Source: Nocardioides sp. NBC_00368 (GTDB taxonomy: Bacteria > Actinomycetota > Actinomycetes > Propionibacteriales > Nocardioidaceae). Taken from it: DNA of 64,000 bases. The stretch lies in the NCBI RefSeq assembly GCF_036090055.1, contig NZ_CP107970.1:4671001-4735000 (forward strand), in the 5' to 3' direction. The position numbers and the translations under genes are program-made. Positions 1-8,479 of the stretch are shown here, piece after piece (position 1 is the first letter of the stretch; every line of letters begins with the position of its first letter). Under the pieces are notes generated by a model. It did not search any database. It worked only from the letters and a program-made list of their open reading frames with translations, and had not been told where the DNA came from.

Positions 1-840
1 GAGAACGGGCTGAAGAAGCTCGGCTTCGCGTTCGGTGACATCCGGCGGTTCCTGGTCACCCACGTGCACCGCGACCACTACACGCTGGCCTCGGTGCTGG
101 GTGAGGAGTTCGGCGCCGACGTGCTGCTCGGCGCCGGCGAACGGCCCACCCTCGAGCTCACCAACGGCGACCTCGACGGCTGGATCTCGACCGACCGGCT
201 GCTCGCCCATGCCGGTGCGCACGAGCTGGCCGCGGTGTGGGCCGCCAACCCGCCGCCCGCGCCCGACCTGTCCCACTGGCGGATGCCCTCGCAGTGGCTC
301 GAAGGGGACGTACGCCTCTCCGTCGCCGGCCGCGACGTCGATGCCGTGCACACCCCTGGGCACACCCAGGGCCACTACGTCTATGCCGATCTGGCCGGCT
401 CGGTCCTGTTCGCCGGTGACCACGTGCTGCCCACGATCACGCCGTCGATCGGCTTCGAGCCGGTGCCGGTCATCGACCCGCTGGGCGACTTCATGGCCTC
501 GCTGACCAAGGTCAGGACCCTGCCCGACCTGCAGCTTCTGCCCGCCCACGGCCCCGTCGCGACCTCGTCGCACGCCCGCGTCGACGAGCTCCTCGCCCAT
601 CACGAGACCCGGCTCGCCCAGTCGCTGGCCTCGTTGAAGGCCGGCCGTCGCTCAGCGCTCGAGGTCGCCAACGACCTCGGCTGGACCCGCCACGAGCGCG
701 CCTTCGCAGAGCTCGACTACTTCAACGCCGGCCTCGCGGTCATGGAGACCAAGGCCCATCTCGAGCTCCTGGCGGCTCGCGGTCAGGCCACGCGTGAGGA
801 GACAGAGGCGAGCGTGCTCTTCGCTCCCGTCAACGCCTGA
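1..840 (+). CDS. Metallo-beta-lactamase-fold hydrolase (5' truncated by window edge)
   Basis: The reading frame is open from base 1, so the start codon lies upstream; at least 279 residues are visible. The metal-binding signature THVHRDHYT sits near visible residue 20, followed by a second histidine motif HTPGHTQGH and an FAGDH aspartate motif. These are the expected order of ligands in the MBL superfamily, where one or two Zn or Fe ions activate water. The first motif ends in Tyr-Thr rather than the usual Gly. The substrate cannot be told from sequence; glyoxalase II, thioesterase-like and lactonase-like members share this layout. It ends convergently with the acetyltransferase gene, overlapping it by 11 bp. 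Confidence 0.85.
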   Translation, partial: ENGLKKLGFAFGDIRRFLVTHVHRDHYTLASVLGEEFGADVLLGAGERPTLELTNGDLDGWISTDRLLAHAGAHELAAVWAANPPPAPDLSHWRMPSQWLEGDVRLSVAGRDVDAVHTPGHTQGHYVYADLAGSVLFAGDHVLPTITPSIGFEPVPVIDPLGDFMASLTKVRTLPDLQLLPAHGPVATSSHARVDELLAHHETRLAQSLASLKAGRRSALEVANDLGWTRHERAFAELDYFNAGLAVMETKAHLELLAARGQATREETEASVLFAPVNA

Positions 841-1261
841 GCCGCATCGGCGTGTGCGGGATGCCGTCCTCGAGGAACTCCTCGCCGTCCTTCACGAACC
901 CGAACTCGGCGTACCAGCCGGCCAGCGGCGACTGGGCGTCGAGGACGATGTCGCGGTCGGGGACGGCCTCGACGGCAGCCTTCATGATCACGTCCGCCAG
1001 GCCCTGGCCGCGGTGGGTGGGGGCGAGAACGACGCGGCCGATCCGCCACACGTCGCCGTCGTCGAGGATGCGGGCGGTGCCGGCGAGCTGGTCGCCGTCG
1101 GTCAGCACCACGTGACGCGTCCCGGGCTCGAGGTCACGGCCGTCCAGGTCGAGGTACGGGCAGTCCTGCTCGACGACGAAGACCTCCTGGCGCAGCCGCC
1201 ACAGGGCGTACGCGGTCTTGGGGGTGAGGTCGTCGAAGGACGAGATGGAGACGTCGGTCAT
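830..1261 (-). CDS. GNAT family N-acetyltransferase, ElaA type
   Basis: A 143-residue protein from ATG 1261 with the ElaA-like opening (LWRLRQEVFVVEQDCPYLDLDG) shortened here to RQEVFVVEQ, then the GNAT acetyl-CoA loop RGQGLADVIM around residues 83-92 and the C-terminal GWYAEFGFV segment. ElaA proteins are single-domain acetyltransferases of unknown substrate. The open frame continues upstream to 1570, but that extension runs antisense through the TPP riboswitch and thiB, so the internal ATG is chosen. The 3' end overlaps the MBL gene by 11 bp. Confidence 0.88.
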   Translation of the reverse strand: MTDVSISSFDDLTPKTAYALWRLRQEVFVVEQDCPYLDLDGRDLEPGTRHVVLTDGDQLAGTARILDDGDVWRIGRVVLAPTHRGQGLADVIMKAAVEAVPDRDIVLDAQSPLAGWYAEFGFVKDGEEFLEDGIPHTPMRLRR

Positions 1262-1300
1262 GGGTGGATTCTCGCAAGCAAGTAGTGTTGCCGGGAACAG

Positions 1301-1386
1301 ACAGGGGAGGCCGGAAGGCCTGAGAGTGCGGCGAACAGCGCCGCAGACCCTCCGAACCTGCTCCGGTTGATACCGGCGAAGGGAGT
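1301..1386 (+). promoter_or_regulatory. TPP riboswitch (THI element)
   Basis: The sequence carries the conserved thi-box blocks in the right order: GGGGAGGCC, the CTGAGAG core at 1319-1325, ACCCTCCGAACCTG near 1347-1360, and TACCGGCGAAGGGA at 1371-1384. These match the TPP aptamer that binds thiamin pyrophosphate. It ends 6 nt before the thiB start codon. No separate U-rich terminator is visible between aptamer and start, so control by occluding translation initiation is more likely. The aptamer predicts that thiBPQ is shut off when TPP is plentiful. Confidence 0.93.
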
Positions 1387-1391
1387 CAGAA

Positions 1392-2459
1392 ATGCGCATG
1401 CGTACGCCTGCCATCGCTGCCACAGCTATCTCGGCGTTGCTGCTGTCCGCCTGCGGCGGCACGCCGGCGGAGCCGGAGTCCGAGAAGTCGAAGGGTGCCG
1501 ACGACAAGACGGTCGTGCTGCTGACCCACGACAGCTTCACGCTGCCGAAGGAGGTGCTGGCCGAGTTCACCGAGAAGACCGGCTACACCGCCGAGATCCG
1601 GCACGCGGGCGACGGCGGCGAGCTGACCACCAAGATCGCCCTGGACACCGGCAACCCCGACGGTGACGCCGTCTTCGGCGTCGACAACACCTTCGCCAGC
1701 CGCGCGATCGACCAGGGCGCGCTGGAGGCCTACACGCCGTCCGAGATCCCCGAGGGCGTCTCCGACTACGACCTGCCCGGCGACGAGGAGCACTTCCTCA
1801 CCCCCGTCGACAACGGCAGCGTGTGCGTCAACATCGACACCGAGTGGTTCGCCGCGAAGAAGCTGACGCCGCCGAAGTCGCTCGACGACCTGGCCGAGCC
1901 CGCGTACAAGGACCTCTTCGTGACCCCGGGCGCGGCGACCTCGACGCCGGGGATGGCGTTCCTGCTGGCGACCGTCGCCGAGTACGGCGAGGACGGCTGG
2001 GCCGACTACTGGGGCAAGCTGATGGACAACGGCGCCAAGGTCGTCGACGGCTGGGACCAGGCCTACTACTCCGACTTCACCCAGGGCGGCGGCAAGGGCA
2101 CGCGTCCGATCGTCCTCTCCTACGACTCTTCGCCGGCCTTCACCGTCAAGGACGGGAAGACCACGACTGCCGCGCTCCTCGACACCTGCTTCCGTCAGGT
2201 CGAATACGCCGGTGTGCTGAAGGGTACTGACCACCCCGAGGGCGCCCAGGCGCTGATCGACTTCATGCTCTCCGACAGCGTGCAGGGGGCGCTGCCGGAG
2301 AGCATGTATGTCTTCCCCGTCTCCTCGAGCGTCGAGCTGCCCGCCGAATGGGCGAAGTTCGCCCAGCAGCCGACCTCGCCGCTCTCCGTCGAGCCCGAGG
2401 AGATCGAGGAGAACCGGGAAGCCTGGCTGGCGACCTGGAGTGACACGATCGCGCAGTGA
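1392..2459 (+). CDS. thiB: Thiamine ABC transporter substrate-binding lipoprotein
   Basis: A 355-residue periplasmic-type binding protein. The N-terminus has a lipoprotein signal with lipobox LLSAC and Cys21 as the lipidated residue. The mature part is a type 2 extracellular solute-binding fold typical of ThiB, with VFGVDNTFASRA, YGEDGWADYWGKLM and PIVLSYDSSPAF segments. Assignment to thiamine or thiamine phosphates rests on the TPP riboswitch directly upstream and on the ThiP/ThiQ genes downstream. Its stop overlaps the thiP GTG start by 4 nt, implying translational coupling. Confidence 0.93.
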   Translation: MRMRTPAIAATAISALLLSACGGTPAEPESEKSKGADDKTVVLLTHDSFTLPKEVLAEFTEKTGYTAEIRHAGDGGELTTKIALDTGNPDGDAVFGVDNTFASRAIDQGALEAYTPSEIPEGVSDYDLPGDEEHFLTPVDNGSVCVNIDTEWFAAKKLTPPKSLDDLAEPAYKDLFVTPGAATSTPGMAFLLATVAEYGEDGWADYWGKLMDNGAKVVDGWDQAYYSDFTQGGGKGTRPIVLSYDSSPAFTVKDGKTTTAALLDTCFRQVEYAGVLKGTDHPEGAQALIDFMLSDSVQGALPESMYVFPVSSSVELPAEWAKFAQQPTSPLSVEPEEIEENREAWLATWSDTIAQ

Positions 2460-4099
2460 GCTCCACCCGTCGCGTAGGCACCCTGGTCGCGCTCGCCGCC
2501 CTTCCGGTGGCCGTGCTGGCGGTCTTCTTCGTCCTGCCGGTCACGGGGATGGTGCAGCGCGGCCTGTTCTTCGGTGGCTCCTTCGACCTGTCCGTGGTGT
2601 CTCGGGTCGTGGGGCGCCCGGAGATCCAGCGGGCGCTCTGGTTCACGCTGTGGTCCTCGGGCCTCGCGACGGTGCTGAGCGTCGCCTTGGGGCTGCCGGC
2701 TGCGTTCGCGCTGCATCGGCTGGCGTTTCCGCTGCAGCGTGTGATCCGGGCCGGGCTGCTGGTGCCGTTCGTACTCCCCACCGTCGTCGTCGGGGTCGCC
2801 TTCCGCGAGCTCATCGGCGAGGCGGGGATGCTGGCCTCTCTCGGGTTGGACGGGACGCCGACCGCGATCATCCTCGGGCTGGTCTTCTTCAACGCCTCGG
2901 TGGTGATCCGCGCGGTCGGGGCGGCCTGGGAGTCGCTCGATCCGCGTCCGGGTGAGGCCGCCGCCGCTCTCGGGGCGTCGCCCTTGCGGGTCCTGCTGAC
3001 GATCACCCTGCCCGCGCTGCGTCCCGCGATCGTCTCGGCGGCGTCGGTGGTCTTCCTCTTCTGCGCGACCGCGTTCGGGATCGTGCTCACCCTCGGCGGG
3101 GTGCGCTACAACAGCATCGAGACCGAGATCTACAAGCTGACCTTCACCCTGTTCGACCTGCCCGGTGCCGCGGTGCTGTCGGTGCTCCAGCTGGTGGTCG
3201 TCGTCGGTCTCCTGGTCGTGGCCGGTCGGCTGCGTTCGGTGCCCGATCCCGCGCAGTCGCGGGTCGTCGTACGCCGTCGGCAGGTGTCGCTGCGAGACCT
3301 CCCGGCCCTGTTGTCGACGTCCGTGCTGGTCCTGCTGGTGGCCGGGCCGCTGCTGGCGCTGCTGCTCGGGTCGCTGCGCGTCGACGACCGGTGGAGCCTC
3401 GGGAACTACGTCGCCCTGCAGACCCCTGGGTTCGACCCGCCGCTGCCGGTGCCGGTCACCACGGCGCTGATGACGTCGCTGGCGGTCGCGGTGCAGGCGA
3501 CACTCGTCGCGCTGGTGCTCGGGCTGCTGGTGGCCTTCGCGGTGACCCGCCGGTCGCGGACCCGGGCCGAGCATCGAGTGCGTGCGGTCCTCGACGGGCT
3601 GTTCATGGTGCCGCTCGGGGTCAGCGCCGTCACCCTCGGGCTCGGGCTCTACCTGACGCTCGGGTCGGGCGTCCTCGACTTCCGTGACGAGCCGTGGCTG
3701 GTACCGCTGGCCCAGGCTCTGGTCGCGTTGCCCCTGGTGGTGAGGACGTTGGTGCCGGTCCTGGGATCGGTCGACGACCGACTCCGCCAGGCCGCCGCCG
3801 GGCTCGGGGCCGGGCCGCTGCGTGCGGTGATGACCGTCGACGTACCTGCCGTCTGGAAGCCGCTCCTCGCCTCCTCCGGCTTCGCCTTCGCGGCCTCGCT
3901 GGGGGAGTTCGGCGCGACGTCCTTCCTGGTCCGCGAGGAGCGCCCCACCCTCCCCGTCGTCATCCTCCGGTTGCTGTCCCGTCCGGGGTCCGACAACTAC
4001 GGCATGGCCCTCGCCGCCGCCTGCGTCCTCGCCCTCGCCACCGCCGTCGTGATGCTCCTCGTCGAGCGTCTCCGCGTCCCTTCGATCGGAGCACTGTGA
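2456..4099 (+). CDS. thiP: Thiamine ABC transporter permease, fused two-domain
   Basis: A 547-residue polytopic membrane protein with about 12 hydrophobic segments, consisting of two tandem binding-protein-dependent transport permease domains (roughly residues 50-270 and 320-535). Each half carries an EAA-type loop: EAAAALGASPLRVLLTITLP in the first and RQAAAGLGAGPLRAVMTVDVP-like residues (shortened) in the second. This internal duplication is normal for ThiP. The GTG start overlaps the thiB stop. The next gene, thiQ, is separated by 129 bp holding a repeat array rather than being tightly coupled. Confidence 0.93.
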   Translation: MSSTRRVGTLVALAALPVAVLAVFFVLPVTGMVQRGLFFGGSFDLSVVSRVVGRPEIQRALWFTLWSSGLATVLSVALGLPAAFALHRLAFPLQRVIRAGLLVPFVLPTVVVGVAFRELIGEAGMLASLGLDGTPTAIILGLVFFNASVVIRAVGAAWESLDPRPGEAAAALGASPLRVLLTITLPALRPAIVSAASVVFLFCATAFGIVLTLGGVRYNSIETEIYKLTFTLFDLPGAAVLSVLQLVVVVGLLVVAGRLRSVPDPAQSRVVVRRRQVSLRDLPALLSTSVLVLLVAGPLLALLLGSLRVDDRWSLGNYVALQTPGFDPPLPVPVTTALMTSLAVAVQATLVALVLGLLVAFAVTRRSRTRAEHRVRAVLDGLFMVPLGVSAVTLGLGLYLTLGSGVLDFRDEPWLVPLAQALVALPLVVRTLVPVLGSVDDRLRQAAAGLGAGPLRAVMTVDVPAVWKPLLASSGFAFAASLGEFGATSFLVREERPTLPVVILRLLSRPGSDNYGMALAAACVLALATAVVMLLVERLRVPSIGAL

Positions 4100-4110
4100 A
4101 CACCGCACCG

Positions 4111-4215
4111 CCGAAACCGCACCTTTGGGGGCCGAGTCCGCACTTGTGGCGGACGAAACGGCAGTTTGGTACGCCAGAACTACCGATTCGGCCACCAGAA
4201 CTACCGATTCGGCGG
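4111..4215 (+). repeat. Five-unit intergenic array with strict 21-bp period
   Basis: Five consecutive 21-bp units start at 4111, 4132, 4153, 4174 and 4195. Units 4 and 5 share 19 identical bases beginning CCAGAACTACCGATTCGGC; units 1-3 share the pattern CCGA....GCA.TT.TGG.GG. The array fills nearly all the space between thiP and thiQ. It is not coding in any convincing way. Similar 21-bp units occur at the end of the window (63961 onward), so this appears to be a dispersed genomic repeat family. Confidence 0.8.
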
Positions 4216-4228
4216 GATCGGGGTTGCG

Positions 4229-5245
4229 ATGCTGTCGCTGCGTGAGGTGTCGGTGGCGTACGACGGGAAGGCGGCCGTCTCGGACGTCAGCCTGGAGCTG
4301 GCGGACGGAGAGGTGCTGGCGCTGCTCGGGCCTTCGGGGTCGGGGAAGTCGACGCTGTTGCGGGCAGTGGCCGGACTGGAGCCGGCGACGGGGGAGATCT
4401 GCTGGGACGGGCGGGAGCTGCGCGGAGTGCCGACGCACAAGCGCGGCTTCGCGCTGATGTTCCAGGACGGGCAGCTGTTCCCGCACCTCAGTGTCGCGGG
4501 CAACGTCGCCTACTCGATGCGGCTGCGGCGCATCCCCGGCGCCGACCGCGAGAAGCGGGTCGCCGACCTGCTGGATCTCGTCGGCCTGGGTGGCTACCAG
4601 GATCGCCTCCCGGGCACGCTGAGCGGTGGCGAGCGGCAGCGGGTCGCGCTGGCACGGGCGCTGGCGGTCGAGCCGAGGCTGCTGCTCCTCGACGAGCCGC
4701 TCTCCGCGCTCGACGCGGGGCTGCGGGAGCGGCTGGCCGGCGATCTGCGACGGATCCTGCACGAGGCCGGCACGACAGCGCTCATGGTCACCCACGACCA
4801 GGAGGAGGCGTTCGCGGTCGCCGACCGGATCGCGCTCCTGCGCGACGGTCGCCTCGTGCAGGAGGGGACCCTCCGCGACGTCTGGGCGCGGCCGACCGAC
4901 ACCTGGGCGGCGCTGTTCCTCGGCTATGCCCGTGTGCTCGAGGGCAGTGCGGCGCGGACCGTTCTGAAGGCCGCCGGACTGAGCCCAGCGGGCGCGGTGG
5001 CGCTCCGACGCTCGGCCTTCGTCGCCGACCCGGCGGGGCCGCTCACCGGCACCGTCGTCTCGGCCAGGGCCACGCCGGAACAGCACCGGCTCGTCGTACG
5101 TCTCGACGACATCGGTGAGGTCGACGCGGTCGCCGACTCGGCGCCGGCGCCGGGGGAGTCGGTCAGGCTGCGGGTGGAGCCGAACCGGCTGGCCATTCCA
5201 GAATCTGTTGTCCCCGAATCGGCAGAGCAGCCACCCGCCATTTAA
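4229..5245 (+). CDS. thiQ: Thiamine ABC transporter ATP-binding protein
   Basis: A 338-residue ABC ATPase with Walker A GPSGSGKST (34-42), signature LSGGERQR from residue 131, Walker B LLLLDEPLSALD and the switch-histidine region MVTHDQEEAF. A C-terminal extension after about residue 235 includes a TOBE-like stretch. ATG 4229 is chosen because the longer frame from 4166 would translate the 21-bp repeat array. It should energise the ThiBP importer. The array between thiP and thiQ is odd for a transporter operon and may affect thiQ expression. Confidence 0.9.
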   Translation: MLSLREVSVAYDGKAAVSDVSLELADGEVLALLGPSGSGKSTLLRAVAGLEPATGEICWDGRELRGVPTHKRGFALMFQDGQLFPHLSVAGNVAYSMRLRRIPGADREKRVADLLDLVGLGGYQDRLPGTLSGGERQRVALARALAVEPRLLLLDEPLSALDAGLRERLAGDLRRILHEAGTTALMVTHDQEEAFAVADRIALLRDGRLVQEGTLRDVWARPTDTWAALFLGYARVLEGSAARTVLKAAGLSPAGAVALRRSAFVADPAGPLTGTVVSARATPEQHRLVVRLDDIGEVDAVADSAPAPGESVRLRVEPNRLAIPESVVPESAEQPPAI

Positions 5246-5256
5246 ACTTAGCGGCT

Positions 5257-6324
5257 ATGTATCGCCGCGCTCAGATCTTCCTCGTCAGTAGCGCGCTGAT
5301 CTTCGGCCTGATCGCAGTCGTGACCGCGCAGATCGTCGACAAGCGCATGCTCGACCCGGAGGGCTTCCTCGGACCGTCCTGGCTCCGGTTGCCCCTCCTC
5401 GTCGGAGCCGCCCTGCTCGTCGACCTGGTGCCACGCACGCTGTGGTTGGCGAAGTTCAAGTGGAAGGACATGGGCCCGATCTTCAAGGAGCGGGTCCGCA
5501 CCCACTGGACCCGTGAGCGCCTGACGCTCGTGGCGATGGGCATCGTCTGCTTCTACCTGGTCTACGTCTGCTACCGGAACCTCAAGTCCTTCCTGCCGTT
5601 CGTCGTGCCGGAGACCTACGAGTTCGACCACGAGCTGCACCTGATCGACAAGGCGGTGCTCTTCGGCGCCGACCCGGCGATCCTGCTCCACGACCTGCTC
5701 GGCACCGGTTGGGTGGCCTGGTTCCTCTCCTACATCTACATGTGGTTCCTGCCGCTGGTGCCGTTCGCGGTCGCCGCATGGCTGGTCTGGTCGCGCAACC
5801 TGGCCTACGGCTACTGGTTCGTCGCCTCGCAGTGCATCGCCTGGATCCTCGGCACGGTGTCCTACTACTGCCTGCCGACGGTCGGTCCGGGCCTGCAGTA
5901 CCCCTATCTCTACGCCGACCTGCCGGACACGCCGGCCAGCAGCCTGATGGAGTCGCTGGTCTTCACCCGGCAGCACGTCCTCTTCGACGTCGACGCCAAC
6001 GTGGTGCAGTCGGTCGGTGGCTTCGCCTCGCTGCACACCGGCATCACCCTGCTGGTGGCGCTGATGATCCACGCCACGATCAAGAACAAGATCGCCCGCT
6101 GGGCCGGCTGGATCAACTTCGGGATCACCGTCGTGGCGACCGTCTACTTCGGCTGGCACTATCTCGCCGACGACGTCGCGGGCGCGATGATCGCGCTCGT
6201 CGCCTACTACTTCGGCGGGCTGGCGGCCGGCCAGAAGTTCCAGCGCAAGGGCGTGCGCCGGCTCGTCGCCGAGTCCGACGCGATCGCCGGGCGCGAGGCG
6301 AAGGTCGCCCACGAGCTGACCTGA
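5257..6324 (+). CDS. PAP2-family membrane phosphatase / lipid phosphotransferase
   Basis: A 355-residue protein with about eight hydrophobic helices. The phosphatidic acid phosphatase type 2 catalytic motifs are present in order: a SLHTG motif (Ser258, His260) and GWHYLADD (His301, Asp305). Spacing and the long N-terminal membrane region resemble the inositol-phosphoceramide synthase-like subgroup rather than small soluble PAP2 enzymes. The likely reaction is dephosphorylation or head-group transfer on a lipid phosphate at the outer face of the membrane; the substrate is unknown. It starts 11 bp after thiQ and may be cotranscribed. Confidence 0.85.
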   Translation: MYRRAQIFLVSSALIFGLIAVVTAQIVDKRMLDPEGFLGPSWLRLPLLVGAALLVDLVPRTLWLAKFKWKDMGPIFKERVRTHWTRERLTLVAMGIVCFYLVYVCYRNLKSFLPFVVPETYEFDHELHLIDKAVLFGADPAILLHDLLGTGWVAWFLSYIYMWFLPLVPFAVAAWLVWSRNLAYGYWFVASQCIAWILGTVSYYCLPTVGPGLQYPYLYADLPDTPASSLMESLVFTRQHVLFDVDANVVQSVGGFASLHTGITLLVALMIHATIKNKIARWAGWINFGITVVATVYFGWHYLADDVAGAMIALVAYYFGGLAAGQKFQRKGVRRLVAESDAIAGREAKVAHELT

Positions 6325-6354
6325 TCCTGGCCTCGCCCGGCATAGGGTGGCGAC

Positions 6355-8268
6355 GTGAACGCCATCGATGCCGCCGCACTGACTTCACTTCTCGACGGGC
6401 GCTACGCCGGGGTACGCCAGGACGTACGCCGAGCGCTGGCCGAACGCGCCGACTTTCTCGACGAGGTCGAGGAGCTGCCCCGGCCGGAGTACCGCGAGCG
6501 GGTCCGGGAGGTGCTCCTCGACGTATCTGCGACCGGCCTGACCGGGCTCGGGTTCCCGAAGGAGTACGGCGGCGGCGGTGACGTCGGCGCTTCCATCGCC
6601 GCCTTCGAGGAGATGGCCGGCGGGGACCTGTCGCTGCTGGTGAAGTCGGGCGTGCAGTTCGGGCTCTTCGGCGGCGCCATCCTGCAGCTCGGCACCGCCC
6701 GGCACCACGACCGCTACCTCGCCGACATCGTCTCCGGGCGCCTGCTCGGCTGCTTCGCGATGACCGAGCACGGCCATGGCTCCAACGTGGCCGCCGTGGC
6801 GACCGTGGCCACCTACGACCCGGCGACCCAGGAGTTCGTCATCGAGACGACCCGGGAGGATGCGTACAAGGACTACATCGGCAACGCCGCTGCTCACGGC
6901 GAGCTCGCGGTCGTCTTCGCGCAGCTCGTCGTCGGCGGCGAGGAGCGTGGGGTGCATGCCTTCGTCGTGCCGATCCGGATCTCCGGCGTCGCTGCGCCCG
7001 GGGTCAAGATCGCTGACGACGGGCCCAAGATGGGGCTCAACGGCGTCGACAACGGACGGCTGTGGTTCTCGGGAGTGCGGGTGCCGCGTACGTCCTTGTT
7101 GAATCGCTTCGCCGACGTCACCGCCTCCGGCGAGTACGTGTCGGAGATCGAGTCGGCCGGGCGCCGCTTCTTCACCATGCTGGGCACGCTCGTGCAGGGC
7201 CGGGTCTCGGTCGGTGGAGCGGCGATCCGGGCCTCGGAGGTCGCGCTGACGATCGCGGTCCGCTACGCGCTGCGACGCCGGCAGTTCGAGGCTTCCGCGG
7301 AGGCCGAGGAGTCGCTGCTCATCGACTACGGCCAGCACCAGCGCCGGCTGCTTCCCCTGGTCGCGCGGACCTATGCGTTGCGCTTCGCGCAGGAGGTCGT
7401 ACGCGACGACCTGCACGACGTCTTCTCCGGTGTGACCACCTCGGAGCACGCCCGACGCGAGCTCGAGTCGCGGGCCGCCGGCACGAAGGCCCTGGCGACC
7501 TGGCACGCGACGCGGACCATCCAGGAGTGCCGCGAGGCGTGCGGTGGAGCGGGCTACCTGTCCGCCAACCGGTTCGCTGCCCTGAAGGCCGACACGGACG
7601 TCTTCACGACGTTCGAGGGCGACAACACCGTGCTGCTCCAGCTGGTCGCCAAGGGGCTGCTCACCGGCTACTCCAGCGAGTTCGAGGAGATGGACCAGCT
7701 CGACCTCGTCCGCTTCGTGGCCGGTCTCGCCGTCGAGACGGTTCTGGAGCGGACCGCCGTGCACAAGCTGCTCGAACGGGTACGCGACGTCGTCCCGATC
7801 GCGGGGGAGCGCGAGCCGGACATCCTCGACTCCGACTACCACCTGGCGATGCTGCGCTTCCGCGAGGAGCACATGCTCGCCGGCGTCGCCCGGCGCCTGC
7901 AGTCCGGGGTGAAGGCCGGCGGAGAGCCGGGCGCGGTGTTCTCGACCGTGCAGGACCACGTCATCGGCGTCGCCCACGCGCACGTCGAGCGGCTCATCCA
8001 CGAGGCTTTCCGGGAGAAGGTCCGCGGGCTGCCTGAGGGGGCGGTGCGCGACGTGCTCGACGTCGTCTGCGACCTCAGCGCCCTCTCGGTCATCGAGGCC
8101 GACCGCGCGTGGTTCATGGAGCACGGCCGGCTCTCCTCCGAGCGTTCCAAGGCCATCACCGCCGAGATCAACCGCCTCTGCCGCGAGCTCCGCCCGCACG
8201 CGCGGCTGCTCGTCGACGGCTTCGGGGTGCCCGAGGAGCTGCTGCGGGCGGAGGATCTGATCGGCTGA
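6355..8268 (+). CDS. Acyl-CoA oxidase/dehydrogenase family flavoenzyme
   Basis: A 637-residue protein from a GTG start. It has the acyl-CoA dehydrogenase core with features nearer to acyl-CoA oxidases: FAMTEHGHGSNV (FAD/substrate loop), KMGLNGVDNGRLWF, the CGGAGY segment and the catalytic glutamate E421 in TFEGDNTVLLQ. The length exceeds the roughly 380-400 residues of standard dehydrogenases, as in ACOX-type enzymes with an extra C-terminal helical domain. It should oxidise a fatty acyl-CoA to the 2-enoyl-CoA; whether the acceptor is oxygen or ETF cannot be decided from sequence. No beta-oxidation partners adjoin it. Confidence 0.87.
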   Translation: MNAIDAAALTSLLDGRYAGVRQDVRRALAERADFLDEVEELPRPEYRERVREVLLDVSATGLTGLGFPKEYGGGGDVGASIAAFEEMAGGDLSLLVKSGVQFGLFGGAILQLGTARHHDRYLADIVSGRLLGCFAMTEHGHGSNVAAVATVATYDPATQEFVIETTREDAYKDYIGNAAAHGELAVVFAQLVVGGEERGVHAFVVPIRISGVAAPGVKIADDGPKMGLNGVDNGRLWFSGVRVPRTSLLNRFADVTASGEYVSEIESAGRRFFTMLGTLVQGRVSVGGAAIRASEVALTIAVRYALRRRQFEASAEAEESLLIDYGQHQRRLLPLVARTYALRFAQEVVRDDLHDVFSGVTTSEHARRELESRAAGTKALATWHATRTIQECREACGGAGYLSANRFAALKADTDVFTTFEGDNTVLLQLVAKGLLTGYSSEFEEMDQLDLVRFVAGLAVETVLERTAVHKLLERVRDVVPIAGEREPDILDSDYHLAMLRFREEHMLAGVARRLQSGVKAGGEPGAVFSTVQDHVIGVAHAHVERLIHEAFREKVRGLPEGAVRDVLDVVCDLSALSVIEADRAWFMEHGRLSSERSKAITAEINRLCRELRPHARLLVDGFGVPEELLRAEDLIG

Positions 8269-8286
8269 GGGGTGGGTCGGAGCGGG

Positions 8287-8367
8287 AGCATTTTCCCGCC
8301 ATGGCGGGAAAATGCTGGCTTGAGTCGGCTCGGGTGGCGGCAGAAGCCCGCCATGGCGGGAAAATGC
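8287..8367. repeat. Upstream palindrome pair flanking the DUF559 gene
   Basis: Two copies of the 14-bp palindrome CCCGCCATGGCGGG lie at 8295-8308 and 8347-8360, exactly 52 bp apart. The first is embedded in a perfect 30-bp palindrome (8287-8316, arms AGCATTTTCCCGCCA). In the second only the right flank AAAATGC is kept, while the left reads CAGAAG. The same pair recurs downstream of the next gene with identical spacing. Such short extragenic palindromes could fold as hairpins or serve as protein-binding sites. Confidence 0.9.
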
Positions 8368-8411
8368 ACCTGCCCCGCCAGCGAGCCGCGGACCGGCCAC
8401 CATGCTCCCCA

Positions 8412-8448
8412 GCAGGAGTTATCCACAGGGGGTGTGGATAACTCCTGC
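8412..8448. promoter_or_regulatory. Perfect hairpin containing two inverted DnaA-box sequences
   Basis: Arms GCAGGAGTTATCCACA (8412-8427) and its exact complement (8433-8448) are separated by GGGGG. Each arm contains TTATCCACA, the consensus high-affinity DnaA box, so two boxes face each other five bases apart at 8419-8427 and 8433-8441. It lies 32-68 bp before the chosen start of the DUF559 gene. It may be a regulatory operator for that gene, a DnaA titration site, or part of the accessory cassette; this is not decided by sequence. Confidence 0.85.
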
Positions 8449-8479
8449 AGTCATCGTGCGGATCACGCATGATCCCCGC

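Noticed and set aside
2195..5086. 963-codon minus-strand open frame opposite thiP and thiQ
   Set aside because: It is antisense to genes with clear motifs; its product is low-complexity and rich in Arg, Gly and Glu, as expected from GC-rich shadow frames.
8412..8448. Chromosomal replication origin
   Set aside because: There are only two DnaA boxes, with no AT-rich unwinding region and no dnaA, dnaN or rpmH nearby.
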